Assembly: GCA_016935365.1 (NCBI GenBank) | Contig: JAFGRB010000203.1 | Coordinates: forward strand, 1-33,468 | Source of the DNA: Deltaproteobacteria bacterium | GTDB taxonomy: Bacteria > Myxococcota > B64-G9 | Direction of reading: 5' to 3' | DNA: 33,468 nt | Shown: positions 9,949 to 20,819 of the stretch, piece after piece | Position numbering within the stretch: position 1 is the stretch's first letter | Layout of the letters: each line of letters begins with the position of its first letter | Position numbers and translations under genes: made by a program | Notes under the pieces: model-generated | Database searches by the model: none | Told to the model about the DNA's origin: nothing | Seen by the model: the letters and a program-made list of their open reading frames with translations, nothing else

Positions 9949-9959
9949 GCGGGCGGCCT
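9929..9959 (+). terminator. Candidate hairpin spanning the stop codon of the 1036-residue protein
   Basis: AGGCCGTCC (9929-9937) pairs with GGGCGGCCT (9951-9959) as nine base pairs including one G-U. The loop is 13 nt and contains the region just before and including the stop codon at 9946-9948. There is no T-run after it. It sits in the 16-nt gap between two convergent genes and could limit read-through. Evidence is weak. Confidence 0.3.
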
Positions 9960-9964
9960 GGAGC

Positions 9965-10327
9965 CTACTGCTTCTCGGCCTCCACGTGGCAGCCCCCCGG
10001 CGCGCAGTCCACCGACCAGGTGCTGCCGCTCAGCGAGCCCGTGCAGGTGAGCGTATCCGTGCCAGTCGATCCCCCGATCGAGAGCCCACCGTTCTCGTCG
10101 ACCGTCCCGGTCCACGGCTCGGGGCCGCCCCAGTCCACGGTGATCGAGCAGCCGTCCTGGGCGATGATCGCGTGCTGGCCCTCGATGGCCTCCTCGCAGT
10201 GATCCGTGATCAGCCAGTCGCCGGCCACGTCGGGGCAGTTGCCGTCCTGGCCCGAGCCGCAGGCGTGCAGCATCCAGGGTACGAGGCAGCACAGCAGGCT
10301 GGAGCAGATCCGCGTTCGCGCTGTCAT
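9965..10327 (-). CDS. Small predicted lipoprotein, unknown function
   Basis: This 120-residue product starts with a basic, hydrophobic signal sequence ending in LHAC (C23). The histidine makes the lipobox atypical, but the cysteine position fits. The mature part is short, acidic and beta-rich, with repeated Gly/Thr/Ser strands (GCSITVDWGG, TLTCTGSLSG) and six further cysteines that could form disulfides. This composition suggests a small lipocalin-like or beta-barrel-like sandwich, but no family is recognised. The ATG at 10327 has a GAGAGGAG ribosome site at good spacing. It is divergent from the MopE-repeat lipoprotein and converges with the large membrane protein, leaving 16 nt between the stops. 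Confidence 0.75.
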   Translation of the reverse strand: MTARTRICSSLLCCLVPWMLHACGSGQDGNCPDVAGDWLITDHCEEAIEGQHAIIAQDGCSITVDWGGPEPWTGTVDENGGLSIGGSTGTDTLTCTGSLSGSTWSVDCAPGGCHVEAEKQ

Positions 10328-10362
10328 CGCTCGCTCCTCTCCGTTTGCAGATCGAGTGAGAA

Positions 10363-10371
10363 TGGTAAAGT
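10363..10371 (+). promoter_or_regulatory. Possible extended -10 for the MopE-repeat lipoprotein
   Basis: TGGTAAAGT fits the extended -10 pattern TGn followed by a hexamer matching four of six positions. It lies 53 nt before the ATG at 10425. The best upstream box (TTGCAG, 10345-10350) is at sub-optimal 15-nt spacing. Low confidence. Confidence 0.3.
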
Positions 10372-10374
10372 ATC

Positions 10375-10403
10375 AGCATAGCGGCGTGCTCGGTCCCGGG
10401 CAA
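10375..10403 (-). promoter_or_regulatory. Candidate promoter of the small lipoprotein
   Basis: On the minus strand, TTGCCC (10403-10398), a 17-nt spacer and TATGCT (10380-10375) each match four of six consensus positions at ideal spacing. The resulting leader to the ATG at 10327 would be about 40 nt. Confidence 0.4.
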
Positions 10404-10424
10404 GCCTGCCATCGGGAGACGGTC

Positions 10425-11780
10425 ATGAGAGCGAGCCCGATCGTGATCCTGGCGATGCTGTCGCTGGCCTGCGCCTCGGAGCCCTGCGAGCGGAGCTGCG
10501 GGGACAGGCGCTGCGGGGACGACGGCTGTGGGGGCTCGTGCGGCGAGTGCGGGCCGAACGAGCGCTGCGACGAGGACGGCCAGTGCGCTTGCCGCTTCCG
10601 GGTCTGCGGCGGCGCGTGCTGTGACGAGCAGGGGGTCTGCTACAACGACAGCTGCTGCCAGCCCGCCTGCCAGGGCAAGGAGTGCGGGCCGGACGCGTGC
10701 GGCGGCAGCTGTCCGCCCGGCTGCGAGCAGGGTTTTGCCTGCGATGCGGAGTCGGGTCGCTGCTTCGCGCTGGCGCAGCTGGGCGCGGAATGCAGCAGCG
10801 GAGCGGAATGCGCGAGCGGCCTGTGCTGGCTCGACGCGGGCGAGCAGACCGGCTACTGCACGAAGCGGGACTGCACCGACGAAGGCGACTGCGCCGAGCT
10901 CGACGCCCGGGCGTGCTGCGCCTACCCGTTCGGCTACGGGGTCTGCATCAGGCTGCCGGTCGGCTTCGAGTGCGGCGACGGGCAGGGCGCATGCGGACAG
11001 GACTGCACCGGCCAGTACGAGTCCGCCTGCCAGGCTGGACTACGCTGCGTGCCGGACGGCGACACGGCCATCTGCTCGCGCACCTGCTACTCCAGCCGCA
11101 ACTGTCGCTACTGCGTGGATCCGGACGATCCGGACGCGATCTTCACCTGCCAGGCGCTCGCCGACGGCTCCCGCTACTGCCGCAGGTGCTGGCCGAGCCA
11201 CGGCGGCGTCGAGGCCTGCGACGGGATCGACAACGACTGCGACGAGCTGACCGACGAGGACTTCGAGGAGCTCGGCCAGCCGTGCACGCACGAGGGCTGC
11301 GACGGGCGAAAAGTCTGCGCGGCGGACGGTACGGCGCTGGTCTGCTCCTCGGAGGAGCCCGCGGCCGAGGAGCACGTCTGCGACGGGCTGGACGACGACT
11401 GCGACGGCCAGATCGACGAGCTGTGGCCCGATCTCGGCGAGCCCTGCGATGGAGCCGACACGGATGCCTGCGTCTCCGGCGAGATGGCCTGCGACCCGAC
11501 CGGAACGGCCACGACCTGCGTTGAGGATCCGGCTGCCAGCCGCTACGAGACCTGCAACGGGATCGACGACGACTGCGACGGGCTGACCGACGAGGACCAG
11601 GGCACGCGGATCTGCGGCTACGGCGAGTGCCGGGTGCGGATCGACGCCTGCATCGAGGGCATCCCCCAGACCTGCGTGCCGAATGATCCGCCGGAGACGC
11701 TCGAGCGCTCCTGTACCGACGGGCGGGACAACGACTGCGACACCTTCACCGACATGGACGACCTTGACTGCCACGAGTAG
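10425..11780 (+). CDS. Cys-rich lipoprotein with four MopE-type repeats
   Basis: This 451-residue exported protein has a short hydrophobic signal ending in SLAC (C16), a lipobox-like site with an imperfect -3/-2 pair. Residues 20-250 are dense in cysteine and glycine (CGDDGCGGSCGECG and similar), implying many disulfides. The C-terminal part carries four MopE-like motifs: CDGIDNDCDELTDE (about 264), CDGLDDDCDGQIDE (about 319), CNGIDDDCDGLTDE (about 376), and a degenerate DNDCDTFTDMDD at the end. In the MopE family such Asp/Cys repeats are annotated as putative metal-binding; the metal here is unknown. The start at 10425 was chosen for its GGGAG site and because it begins the signal sequence; the open frame runs further upstream but shows nothing signal-like there. 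Confidence 0.88.
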   Translation: MRASPIVILAMLSLACASEPCERSCGDRRCGDDGCGGSCGECGPNERCDEDGQCACRFRVCGGACCDEQGVCYNDSCCQPACQGKECGPDACGGSCPPGCEQGFACDAESGRCFALAQLGAECSSGAECASGLCWLDAGEQTGYCTKRDCTDEGDCAELDARACCAYPFGYGVCIRLPVGFECGDGQGACGQDCTGQYESACQAGLRCVPDGDTAICSRTCYSSRNCRYCVDPDDPDAIFTCQALADGSRYCRRCWPSHGGVEACDGIDNDCDELTDEDFEELGQPCTHEGCDGRKVCAADGTALVCSSEEPAAEEHVCDGLDDDCDGQIDELWPDLGEPCDGADTDACVSGEMACDPTGTATTCVEDPAASRYETCNGIDDDCDGLTDEDQGTRICGYGECRVRIDACIEGIPQTCVPNDPPETLERSCTDGRDNDCDTFTDMDDLDCHE

Positions 11781-11810
11781 GCGCGGCAGAGCGCTCGCTT
11801 CAGGCCGCGT
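11781..11810. terminator. Possible bidirectional hairpin between convergent genes
   Basis: GCGCGGC (11781-11787) pairs with GCCGCGT (11804-11810) with one G-U, enclosing a second small palindrome GAGCGCTC. The structure fills the 19-nt gap between two convergent genes and covers the stop codon of the minus-strand gene. There is no T-run on either side. Confidence 0.3.
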
Positions 11811-12159
11811 TGATCTTGAAGATCCATTCGCCCAGGGTGCCCAGGGCCGAGATGCATAGCGCGCCGATCAGGGCCGAGAGGAAGCTGTCGATCTTGACCC
11901 GGTCGGTGATCTTGCCGGTCGCGTGGAGCAGCAGCGCGTTGACCACCCAGCGGGTAATGAAGGCCAGCAGGAAGCCGAGACCCAGGGTGAAGATACCGAT
12001 CACCGCGAATAGCAGCCAGCCGATGAGCCAGTTGAGCACGCCGAAGATGGCCGCCACGACGATCGCGTCGACGAAGCTTTTCACCTTGATGCCCGGCAGG
12101 AACATGGCGGTCAGCCAGACCACCACCGACAGCATGAGCCAGGATAAGAGGATATGCAT
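11800..12159 (-). CDS. YvlD / phage-holin-4-like small membrane protein
   Basis: This 119-residue integral membrane protein has four predicted helices. It shows the typical opening WLTAMFLPGIKVKSFVDA, followed by the AAIFGVLNWLIGWLL helix and the TLGLGFLLAFITRWVVNALLL segment. These match the YvlD / 'phage holin family 4 superfamily IV' pattern. Despite the family name, chromosomal YvlD proteins are not lysis proteins; they are linked to envelope-stress responses in some bacteria, and their biochemical role is unsettled. The ATG at 12159 gives the family-typical length and follows a GAGG site. Upstream in-frame codons would add an untypical, hydrophilic 23-residue leader lying within the promoter. 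The gene has its own promoter at 12201-12228. Confidence 0.85.
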   Translation of the reverse strand: MHILLSWLMLSVVVWLTAMFLPGIKVKSFVDAIVVAAIFGVLNWLIGWLLFAVIGIFTLGLGFLLAFITRWVVNALLLHATGKITDRVKIDSFLSALIGALCISALGTLGEWIFKINAA

Positions 12160-12200
12160 GTCTCGGCCTCGCTTTCCGTAACAGGCTATCCCAGACGTGC

Positions 12201-12228
12201 ATTGTACCAGCACGAGGGGCCGATGCAA
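12201..12228 (-). promoter_or_regulatory. Promoter of the YvlD-like gene
   Basis: On the minus strand, TGG-TACAAT (hexamer 12206-12201) is an extended -10 box matching five of six positions. It lies 16 nt after TTGCAT (12228-12223), a three-of-six -35 box. The predicted start near 12194 leaves a leader of about 35 nt. It lies directly downstream of the terminator of the giant lipoprotein gene, so the two genes are separate transcripts. Confidence 0.5.
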
Positions 12229-12235
12229 GGGCGCA

Positions 12236-12271
12236 AAGAAGAAAAGGGCTGCGCTCGTAAGAGCGCAGCCC
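12236..12271 (-). terminator. Strong intrinsic terminator of the 1255-residue lipoprotein gene
   Basis: GGGCTGCGCTC (12246-12256) and GAGCGCAGCCC (12261-12271) form a perfect 11-bp stem with a GTAA loop. On the minus strand it is followed by TTTTCTTCTTT. It lies 27 nt after the stop codon at 12298. It is the only canonical Rho-independent terminator I found in the window. Confidence 0.92.
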
Positions 12272-12297
12272 TCGGGGTCGATGCAGCGTAGGGATCG

Positions 12298-15200
12298 CTA
12301 GTAGCTCGTGATGGCGTAGGTCCCCGTGTAGTAGTTGTAGAACGACTGGACGCCCAGGTAGTAGGTGCCGGCGGACGTGAAGTCATAGGTGATCAGCGAG
12401 TAGTAGTTGCCGCCCGAGTAGTCGATGTCGTCGTTGTAGTCCAGGTTGTCGACGTCGCTGTAGACGCAGCCCAGGTAGTCGCACAGCCAGAGCTGGGTAT
12501 CGTCGACCGGCGTGCCCGTGCTGCCGTCCGAGGTCTCGAAGGTCCAGGTGCCCGGGGTGGTGACGTCGATGACGTACCAGTCGATCTGCTCCGGTGTGAG
12601 GAACTCGCCCTCGATGGAGCCCGGCAGTGGGAGCGGTGTGCCGCTGATCGCTTCACAGGCCATGTTGCCAGGGTTCCACTCGTAGCCGGAGTCGCAGACG
12701 CAGGCGTATTCGCCCGAGCCCATGTTCACGCACTCGCCGGTCGAGTTGGCCACGCCGGCGCAGGGATCGGCGCTGCAGGGATCCTGGTAGCTGGTCAGGG
12801 TGTAGTCGCCCGTTCCCGTGCTGTACGACTGGACGCCGATGTAGTAGGTGCCGGCGCTCACGAAGTCGTAGTAGATCAGGGAGTAGGCGTCGTCTCCGCC
12901 GTCGTCGTCGTACTCGAGGTTGTCGCCGCTGTAGCCGTAGGTGCAGCCCAGGTAGTCGCACAGCCAGATCTGGGTGTCGTCGAGCTGCGTTCCCGTGCCC
13001 GGATCCGAGGTCTCGAAGTACCAGGCGCCCGGCGCAGTGATGTCGAAGACGTACCAGTCGATCTCGTCACCCACGGCGATGGTCCCGTCGACGCTGCCCG
13101 GCATGGGCAGCGTGTCCACTGTCATGGCGTCGCAGGTCAAGGTGCCCGGGTTCCACTGGTAGCCGGTATCGCAGACGCAGATGTACTCGTCGCCGTCGAC
13201 CACGCACTCGCCGGTGGCGTTGGCCACGCTCCCGCAGGGATCGCCTGCGCAAGGCGAGGCGCTGAAGGCGACGGTCAGCTCGAATTCGCCGCAGCCCGAG
13301 TAGCCGTCGGCGATGACATAGTAGGTCGCGTCGGCGCCGGTGTCGTTGGTGATCGTGATCTGCTCGGGGTCGCCACTGTCGCTACCCTCCACGCAGAGGA
13401 GCCCGTCGAGGTCGGCGCAGTCGGTGGTGGCCCACAGCGCTGCGTCGAAGCCATTGGGTGTCATCCCGATGTTGGCCACCATGTCGGCCGGGACCGCGAG
13501 CTCGTAGACGATCTCCTGCCCGGAGGTGCCGTAGCCGGTGCAGGACCCGCCGGGGTTGTTGCCGGCGTTGTAGATCTGGGTCCCGTTGCAGGTGTCATCG
13601 GAGGCGCCCGCCGTGGTCAGTATCGCGGCCCCGCAGACGAAGAGCTCGCAGGCGCCGTTGTCCGGGTTCCAGTAGTAACCGGTGCTGCACTCGCAGGTGA
13701 ATTCGTCGCCGGCCGGAATGCACGTGCCGGTCGAGTTGGGCATGCCGGCGCAGGGATCGGCCGCGCAGGCGTCCTCCCAGCAGTAGCCGCTGTCCGTGTC
13801 GCAGTACAGAACGCCCAGCAGGTCGTTGCAGCCGCTGGTCTCGCAGTCGTCGATGGCCATGCAGATGCTGATGTCGCCGCTCGTGCCCCAACCGTCCGAG
13901 CATGCGTAGCCGGGCCGGCAGTCGCCGTCATCCGAGCAGGACATGTAGCAGATGTTGTAGGTCGAGCCGCTCCACGGGTCCTGGTAGATGAAGCCCACGC
14001 TGTCGGGATCGCCCGCGCAGGGTTCGCCCTCGGTCACGAAGTCCGGGCCGTTCCACTGGGAGCAGTGGCCACTGGTGGACCCGTCGCAGAACGTATCCGC
14101 ACCCGGCATGCCGGTGCCCGGGCAGTCGGCGTCGATCTCGCACTCGCCGCCCCAGACAGCGCCCGGCGGGTAGCAGTGGTTGACGGACTGGGTGTAGCCC
14201 GCGTCGATGCAGGCGTCGCAGGCCGCGCAGGCGCCGCCGCAGCCGCCGGTCTCGTCGCAGGTCATGTTGAGGTTCAGGCAGTCGAGCCAGTCGCAGTCGT
14301 CGTAGACGCAGTCCATCAGGTCTTCGTCCGCGTGCAGGCCGTCCGGGCAGTCGCAGAAGCCGGAGTCCATGTCGCAGTGATCCGTGGCCGTGCACTGGCC
14401 GTCGTCGTCGCAGCCGGGCCAGCACGTGCCCACGCCGCCTCCGAAGTCGTAGCAGAAGTAGCCCTCCCGGCAGACGGGATTGGCCGGATCGCAGAGGTCG
14501 AAGCAAATATAGGCCCCGACGTCGACGCACACCGCTGTCGGATCCGCACAGCCGTAGGGGTCGTCTCCGGTGCATTCTGCCACGCAGTAGCCCTGGGGGA
14601 AGCCGTACAGGACCTCGAAGAAGCAGATGCCCGACTCGCAGTCGTCGTCGTCGTCGCAGGGCGCGCCCACGGGCTGGGGCTGGGACGTCACGCAGACCGC
14701 GTCGGCGCCCGAGTCGTCGCAGTCCTGGTCGAGGTCGGCGCAGTCCTGGCCGCCCACCCACTGGAAGCAGTCGGTGAAGACCTCGGTGCAGGTCTCGATG
14801 ACCGAGCCGTTGCACTGGGTCTCGCCGCCCTGGCCCGCGCAGTCCGACACGCAGTTCGCGGTGCAGACCGCGTCGGCGCCCGAGTCGTCGCAGAACGTGC
14901 TCGTGTCGTCGCAGTCCTCGGTGTCCTCCCACAGGCGGCAGGCGTGCTCGTCGGTGGTGCAGGTCTGGACGATGTTGTCGAAGCAGCGTGTCTCGCCTGC
15001 CGTGTCACACTCGTGATCGCAGACGTAGACGCAGACCGCGTTCGCGCCCGAGTCGTCGCAGATCTCGTCGGTCATGGCGCAGTCGAGCGTCGGCATCCAG
15101 ATCAAACAGCCGGCCTCGGGCTCGAGGCAGGTCTCGATCAGGGTGCCGTTGCAATGGGTCTCGTTGAGCACAGTGCAGTTGGAGACGCAGGTGCCGGTGC

Positions 15201-16065
15201 AGACGGCCGGCTCGGCCGAGTCGTCGCATGTCTGGCCCGAGGAGCCGCAGTCGCGGCTCACGCTCCAGTAGCGGCAGCCGTCGGCGTCGGTGGTGCAAAG
15301 CTCGATCACCTCGCCGTTGCACTGGGTGTCGCCCACGGTGTCGCACTCGTGGGTGCAGACCACCACGCAGATGGCATCGGCGCCGGAGTCGTCGCAGACC
15401 TGGCCGCTGGTCTCGCAGTCCTCGGTGTCCACCCAGGCGTGGTCCGTGCAGGTCTGAACCACGTTGCCGTCGCAGCGGGTCTCGCCGTTGGTGCAGGTCT
15501 CGCCCACACACACGGCGTCGGCGCCGGAGTCGTCACAGGTCTGGCCGGTGGCCGCGCAGTCCTGGGTGTCCCCCCAGGCGCCATCTGCGCAGGTCTGGAC
15601 CACGTCGCCGTCGCAGCGGGTCTCGCCGTCGGTGCAGCCCCCGCCCACGCAGACGGCGTCGGCACCCGAGTCGTCGCAGGCCTGGTTGGTGTCCGCGCAG
15701 TCGGTGGTGTTGGCCCAGCCCAGGCAGCCGTCGCCGTCGGCGGTGCAGGTCTGGATGACCGTGCCGGCGCACTGGGTCTCGCCCGCGGTCGTGCAGGTGT
15801 CGTTGCACACGCAGGCCGGCGCCTCGCCGCTGTCGTCGCAGGTCTGACGCGCACCGCAGGTCTCGGTGTCGGTCCACACCAGGCAGTTGTCGGCATTGGC
15901 CTGACAGGTCTGGATCGCGGTGTCGCCCGTATTGCACTGCAGGGCACCATCCTCCGTGCACAGGTTCGCGAGGCCCGCGCAGGGGTCCTCCGTGTCGCCG
16001 TTGCAACCCGCGAGCCCGAAGGCCAGCAGGGCCGTACACAGCAGAGCTGCTGTCCACACTCTCAT
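12298..16065 (-). CDS. Giant lipoprotein: 8 Cys-rich repeats, then EGF-like/PPC-like units
   Basis: This 1255-residue lipoprotein has a well-formed lipobox LAGC (C21). Residues about 28-460 hold eight Cys-rich repeats of 45-58 residues. Each reads roughly ETQCNGxVIQTC...DCxxxxQxCDDSGADAVC. A further Cys-rich segment (about 460-765) follows. Three units pairing an EGF-like module (CxGxxNxTGxC...CxCxxGYxWNPxxxxC) with a roughly 110-residue PPC-like beta domain follow, at about 765-935, 937-1092 and 1095-1255. The last two units form a 159-residue (477-bp) duplication. EGF-like and PPC-like modules usually mediate surface contacts or support secreted enzymes; no catalytic domain is visible, so an adhesin or surface-scaffold role is only inferred. 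The start at 16065 gives the signal peptide and follows AAGGGAG; an out-of-frame ATG 5 nt upstream is closed after one codon. A strong terminator follows. Confidence 0.9.
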   Translation of the reverse strand: MRVWTAALLCTALLAFGLAGCNGDTEDPCAGLANLCTEDGALQCNTGDTAIQTCQANADNCLVWTDTETCGARQTCDDSGEAPACVCNDTCTTAGETQCAGTVIQTCTADGDGCLGWANTTDCADTNQACDDSGADAVCVGGGCTDGETRCDGDVVQTCADGAWGDTQDCAATGQTCDDSGADAVCVGETCTNGETRCDGNVVQTCTDHAWVDTEDCETSGQVCDDSGADAICVVVCTHECDTVGDTQCNGEVIELCTTDADGCRYWSVSRDCGSSGQTCDDSAEPAVCTGTCVSNCTVLNETHCNGTLIETCLEPEAGCLIWMPTLDCAMTDEICDDSGANAVCVYVCDHECDTAGETRCFDNIVQTCTTDEHACRLWEDTEDCDDTSTFCDDSGADAVCTANCVSDCAGQGGETQCNGSVIETCTEVFTDCFQWVGGQDCADLDQDCDDSGADAVCVTSQPQPVGAPCDDDDDCESGICFFEVLYGFPQGYCVAECTGDDPYGCADPTAVCVDVGAYICFDLCDPANPVCREGYFCYDFGGGVGTCWPGCDDDGQCTATDHCDMDSGFCDCPDGLHADEDLMDCVYDDCDWLDCLNLNMTCDETGGCGGACAACDACIDAGYTQSVNHCYPPGAVWGGECEIDADCPGTGMPGADTFCDGSTSGHCSQWNGPDFVTEGEPCAGDPDSVGFIYQDPWSGSTYNICYMSCSDDGDCRPGYACSDGWGTSGDISICMAIDDCETSGCNDLLGVLYCDTDSGYCWEDACAADPCAGMPNSTGTCIPAGDEFTCECSTGYYWNPDNGACELFVCGAAILTTAGASDDTCNGTQIYNAGNNPGGSCTGYGTSGQEIVYELAVPADMVANIGMTPNGFDAALWATTDCADLDGLLCVEGSDSGDPEQITITNDTGADATYYVIADGYSGCGEFELTVAFSASPCAGDPCGSVANATGECVVDGDEYICVCDTGYQWNPGTLTCDAMTVDTLPMPGSVDGTIAVGDEIDWYVFDITAPGAWYFETSDPGTGTQLDDTQIWLCDYLGCTYGYSGDNLEYDDDGGDDAYSLIYYDFVSAGTYYIGVQSYSTGTGDYTLTSYQDPCSADPCAGVANSTGECVNMGSGEYACVCDSGYEWNPGNMACEAISGTPLPLPGSIEGEFLTPEQIDWYVIDVTTPGTWTFETSDGSTGTPVDDTQLWLCDYLGCVYSDVDNLDYNDDIDYSGGNYYSLITYDFTSAGTYYLGVQSFYNYYTGTYAITSY
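12400..13130 (-). repeat. 477-bp tandem duplication of the EGF-like/PPC-like unit
   Basis: Sequence near 12474 (GGTAGTCGCACAGCCAG and onward) recurs at 12951, 477 bp away, in frame. The two copies code for the last two EGF-like plus PPC-like units and share motifs such as WLCDYLGC, DWYV and GTYY(I/L)GVQS. The copies differ by many substitutions, so the duplication is not very recent. The end points of each copy are approximate. Confidence 0.75.
14690..15990 (-). repeat. Eight in-frame Cys-rich repeats of about 140-175 bp
   Basis: Blocks ending in the codons for CDDSGADAVC (or close variants such as CDDSGEAPAC, CDDSAEPAVC, CDDSGANAVC) recur eight times within the giant lipoprotein. The DNA of the block end (GGCGCCCGAGTCGTCGCA and variants on the plus strand) is much more conserved than the block middle. 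Block lengths vary because two blocks lack the internal five-residue ...DGC... insert and some carry an extra C-x3-C linker. Confidence 0.8.
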
Positions 16066-16112
16066 CGCATGTCTCCCTTCGATTCTGGTTTTGCCAGCTT
16101 GACCGAGGGGCA

Positions 16113-16160
16113 TTCCTAGCATGGACCCCCCTTCCGGTAAAGCCCTTTTTTCCTTTTTTT
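16113..16160 (-). promoter_or_regulatory. Candidate promoter and A-tract UP element of the giant lipoprotein
   Basis: On the minus strand, TTTACC (16141-16136), a 17-nt spacer and TGC-TAGGAA (hexamer 16118-16113) form an extended -10 promoter of modest match. Directly upstream is the A-rich tract AAAAAAAGGAAAAAAGGG (16160-16143), an obvious AT-rich island in this genome. It is placed where an UP element would contact the polymerase alpha subunits. Confidence 0.4.
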
Positions 16161-16192
16161 GCACGGGCGATTGCGGGCTTTCTCGCGCTTGC

Positions 16193-16222
16193 TTGACAAG
16201 CTGGCGCCTCCCGGCCTACACA
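16193..16222 (+). promoter_or_regulatory. Promoter of the 205-residue membrane protein / glgP operon
   Basis: A perfect TTGACA (16193-16198) is followed after 18 nt by TACACA (16217-16222), a weak three-of-six -10 box. The leader to the ATG at 16270 would be about 40 nt and contains the AAGGGAGG ribosome site. The perfect -35 box is the main evidence. Confidence 0.45.
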
Positions 16223-16269
16223 GTCTTACCCACTCTCGGATACCGAGGAGCCAAGGGAGGTATCTCGTT

Positions 16270-16887
16270 ATGAACGATGGAATGCAGCCTGTACCGATGC
16301 CGGGCCAGCCCCTGGGCGCGCTCCCGTCCTCGCCCAAGGTCCTCGGCACCCTTTCGATCATCTTCGCCAGCATCTGGATGCTGCTCAACATGTTCTCGGC
16401 CTGCGCCGGGCTGGCCGGCTCCGCGGTCGGCAAGCTGGGCGGCCTGGCGGCCATGGAGGGAGGCCGGGACGCCCAGATCGCGGGCGAGGCCCTGGAGACC
16501 ATCGCCACGGTCTACCGGATCATGGGCATCCAGGGCCTGCTCATGCTGGGCATGTCGGCCGTGCTGCTGGCGGTCGGCATCGGGCAGCTCCGCTACCGCC
16601 GCTGGGCGGCCGACTGGTCGGTCTACTGGGGCGTGGGCGCCCTGGTGGTGCTGGCGATCGTGGCCTGCCTGTACATCTTCGTCGTGGGCCCGGCTTACGA
16701 GCGGCTCTTCGAGTCCATCGGCCAGCACGATGCCGAGGCGGCCCAGGTCACGGAGATGATGTCCGGCATGGGCAGCATGATGGGCGGCGGGACCGCGATC
16801 GCGACCATCGTCTTCCTGGCGCCCTATCCGATCCTGCTGATCGCCTTCTTCCGCAAGCAGCGCGTCAGGGCGGCGATGACCACCTGA
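16270..16887 (+). CDS. Four-helix integral membrane protein, unknown function
   Basis: This 205-residue product is not recognised. A short polar N-terminus rich in Pro and Met is followed by four hydrophobic helices: about 24-46 (LGTLSIIFASIWMLLNMFSACAG), 82-106, 117-140 and 175-197. Between helices 1 and 2 is a small-residue stretch (GSAVGKLGGLAAMEGG). Between helices 3 and 4 is a Met/Gly-rich loop (EMMSGMGSMMGGG), which could be a flexible hinge. The ATG at 16270 was chosen because AAGGGAGGT lies 8 nt upstream, and the longer open frame before it overlaps the promoter. It ends 35 nt before glgP on the same strand, so the two are probably co-transcribed. Confidence 0.8.
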   Translation: MNDGMQPVPMPGQPLGALPSSPKVLGTLSIIFASIWMLLNMFSACAGLAGSAVGKLGGLAAMEGGRDAQIAGEALETIATVYRIMGIQGLLMLGMSAVLLAVGIGQLRYRRWAADWSVYWGVGALVVLAIVACLYIFVVGPAYERLFESIGQHDAEAAQVTEMMSGMGSMMGGGTAIATIVFLAPYPILLIAFFRKQRVRAAMTT

Positions 16888-16922
16888 AGCTCGAGCTCGC
16901 GGCTCGAACGAGGAGAGACGAG

Positions 16923-19430
<2,508 letters not shown>

Positions 19431-20819
19431 TCAACGAACGACGCAGGGGCAGGACGGGCAGTCGCGCTCGGCACGGGCGCAGCCGTTCCAGAACGTGTCC
19501 CCGTCCGGGCAATCGCACAGGCAGCAGAACGGCCTGCTCGCATCCTGGTCGCAGCAGCAGCGCCCGGCGCGCGGCGCCTCGAAGGCGAGGGCCTCGGGAC
19601 AGCAGCGGCCGTCGACGCACAGGCCCCCGTCGCACGAGAGCAGGCTGCTGGGCGTGCCCAGGCAGTGGATGGTCTCGTCCGCACCGATGCAGCGGTCCGA
19701 AGTGCTGCACTCGTTGCCGTCGTCGCAATCGGCATCGGTCAAGTACACTGCCGTACAGCCGCCCTGCTCGGGCAGGCAGGCGTAGTCGATGCACGGCTCG
19801 AGGTCCTCGCAGCGCTCGTCCAGGGGCGTGAAGCTGCACTCGCCGGTCTGCGTATGGCACTCGTCGAGGGTGCAATCGATCCCGTCGTCGCACTTGGGCT
19901 CGTAGATGCACTCATGGCCCTCGCCCTGGGGCACGCAGCGGGCGCTCTCGCACGGGTTGCGCGGCTCGCAGACCGGCGGGGCCGCGCACTGGCCCGCGGC
20001 GCAGGCGCCCTGGGCCGTGCACGGATCCCCGTCGTCGCAGGGCGTCCCGTCCTCGACCGGCTCGAAGCGGCAGCCGTCCGGCTCGCAGACGCCTCGGGTG
20101 CAGGGCAGGCCGTCGTCGCAGCGCTCGTCGTGGACCTCGTAGCGGCAGGATCGGGGCAGCTCGTCGCAGAAGTCGTCGCTGCAGGCCAGCCCGTCGTCGC
20201 AGGGCAGCGCGCCGCCGGCGCACAGATCGCCTTCGCAGCGCTCCTCGCCGTTGCAGAAGACCCCGTCGTCGCAGTCCGCATCCAGGGCGCAGAAGCGCTG
20301 GGCGCAGCCGCTTCCCGAGGTGCAGATCTCACCCGGATCGCACTCGTCGTGGCGCGGCAGGTACACGCAGCCGAGCGCGTCGTCGCAATCGTCCAGGGTG
20401 CAGGCGTGCCCGTCGTCGCAGTCGAGCGGCTCGCCGTCCGCGCAGACGCCGCGCTGGCGGTCGCAGCTCGGCACGCCGTTGCAGAGGCTGCCGTCGTCCG
20501 GGCAGTCGGCGTCGCCGGTGCACTCCGGGACGCAGCCGCCCTGCTCGGGCACGCAGCTCCAGCCCGGGTCGCAGAGCCCGTCATCCGGCTCGAAGACGCA
20601 GTCCTCGAGCTCGTCGCTGCAGCGGTCGACGGTGCACGCGATGCCGTCGTCGCAGGCGATCTCCTCGCCCGGCGTGCAGCGCCCCTGCTGGCAGCTCGGA
20701 GCGCCGTTGCAGTAGAAGCCGTCGTCCGGGCAGTCCGAGCCGAGCGTGCACTCGGCGCCCTCTCCGCAGGCGAGCGCCAGGGCGGCCAGCGCAAAGACGG
20801 AACACAGACGCGGGCACAT
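19431..20819 (-). CDS. Cys-rich (75 Cys) predicted lipoprotein with CDDG repeats
   Basis: This 462-residue protein has a signal peptide ending in LALAC (C18) and 75 cysteines by my count, about 16% of residues. The body is a chain of blocks built on CDDGxxCTxDxC and CNGxxxC motifs (for example [36 protein letters not shown]). The C-terminal 60 residues are denser still ([19 protein letters not shown]). Chains of this kind are common in myxobacterial surface lipoproteins and have no assigned activity; extensive disulfide bonding or metal binding is possible. The ATG at 20819 has GAGGAGGT at ideal spacing; an in-frame extension upstream would read through the promoter. It is divergent from the TPR protein gene and abuts glgP tail-to-tail. 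Confidence 0.88.
   Translation of the reverse strand: MCPRLCSVFALAALALACGEGAECTLGSDCPDDGFYCNGAPSCQQGRCTPGEEIACDDGIACTVDRCSDELEDCVFEPDDGLCDPGWSCVPEQGGCVPECTGDADCPDDGSLCNGVPSCDRQRGVCADGEPLDCDDGHACTLDDCDDALGCVYLPRHDECDPGEICTSGSGCAQRFCALDADCDDGVFCNGEERCEGDLCAGGALPCDDGLACSDDFCDELPRSCRYEVHDERCDDGLPCTRGVCEPDGCRFEPVEDGTPCDDGDPCTAQGACAAGQCAAPPVCEPRNPCESARCVPQGEGHECIYEPKCDDGIDCTLDECHTQTGECSFTPLDERCEDLEPCIDYACLPEQGGCTAVYLTDADCDDGNECSTSDRCIGADETIHCLGTPSSLLSCDGGLCVDGRCCPEALAFEAPRAGRCCCDQDASRPFCCLCDCPDGDTFWNGCARAERDCPSCPCVVR

Noticed and set aside
14690..15990. Regularly spaced repeats, considered as a CRISPR array
   Set aside because: The repeats are in frame within a lipoprotein gene, diverged, and separated by coding blocks of 100 bp or more; no cas genes are near.
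14065..16119. 684-residue plus-strand frame opposite the giant lipoprotein
   Set aside because: Val/Ala/Gly-rich antisense shadow of the Cys-repeat region; its repeats are those of the real gene read in reverse.
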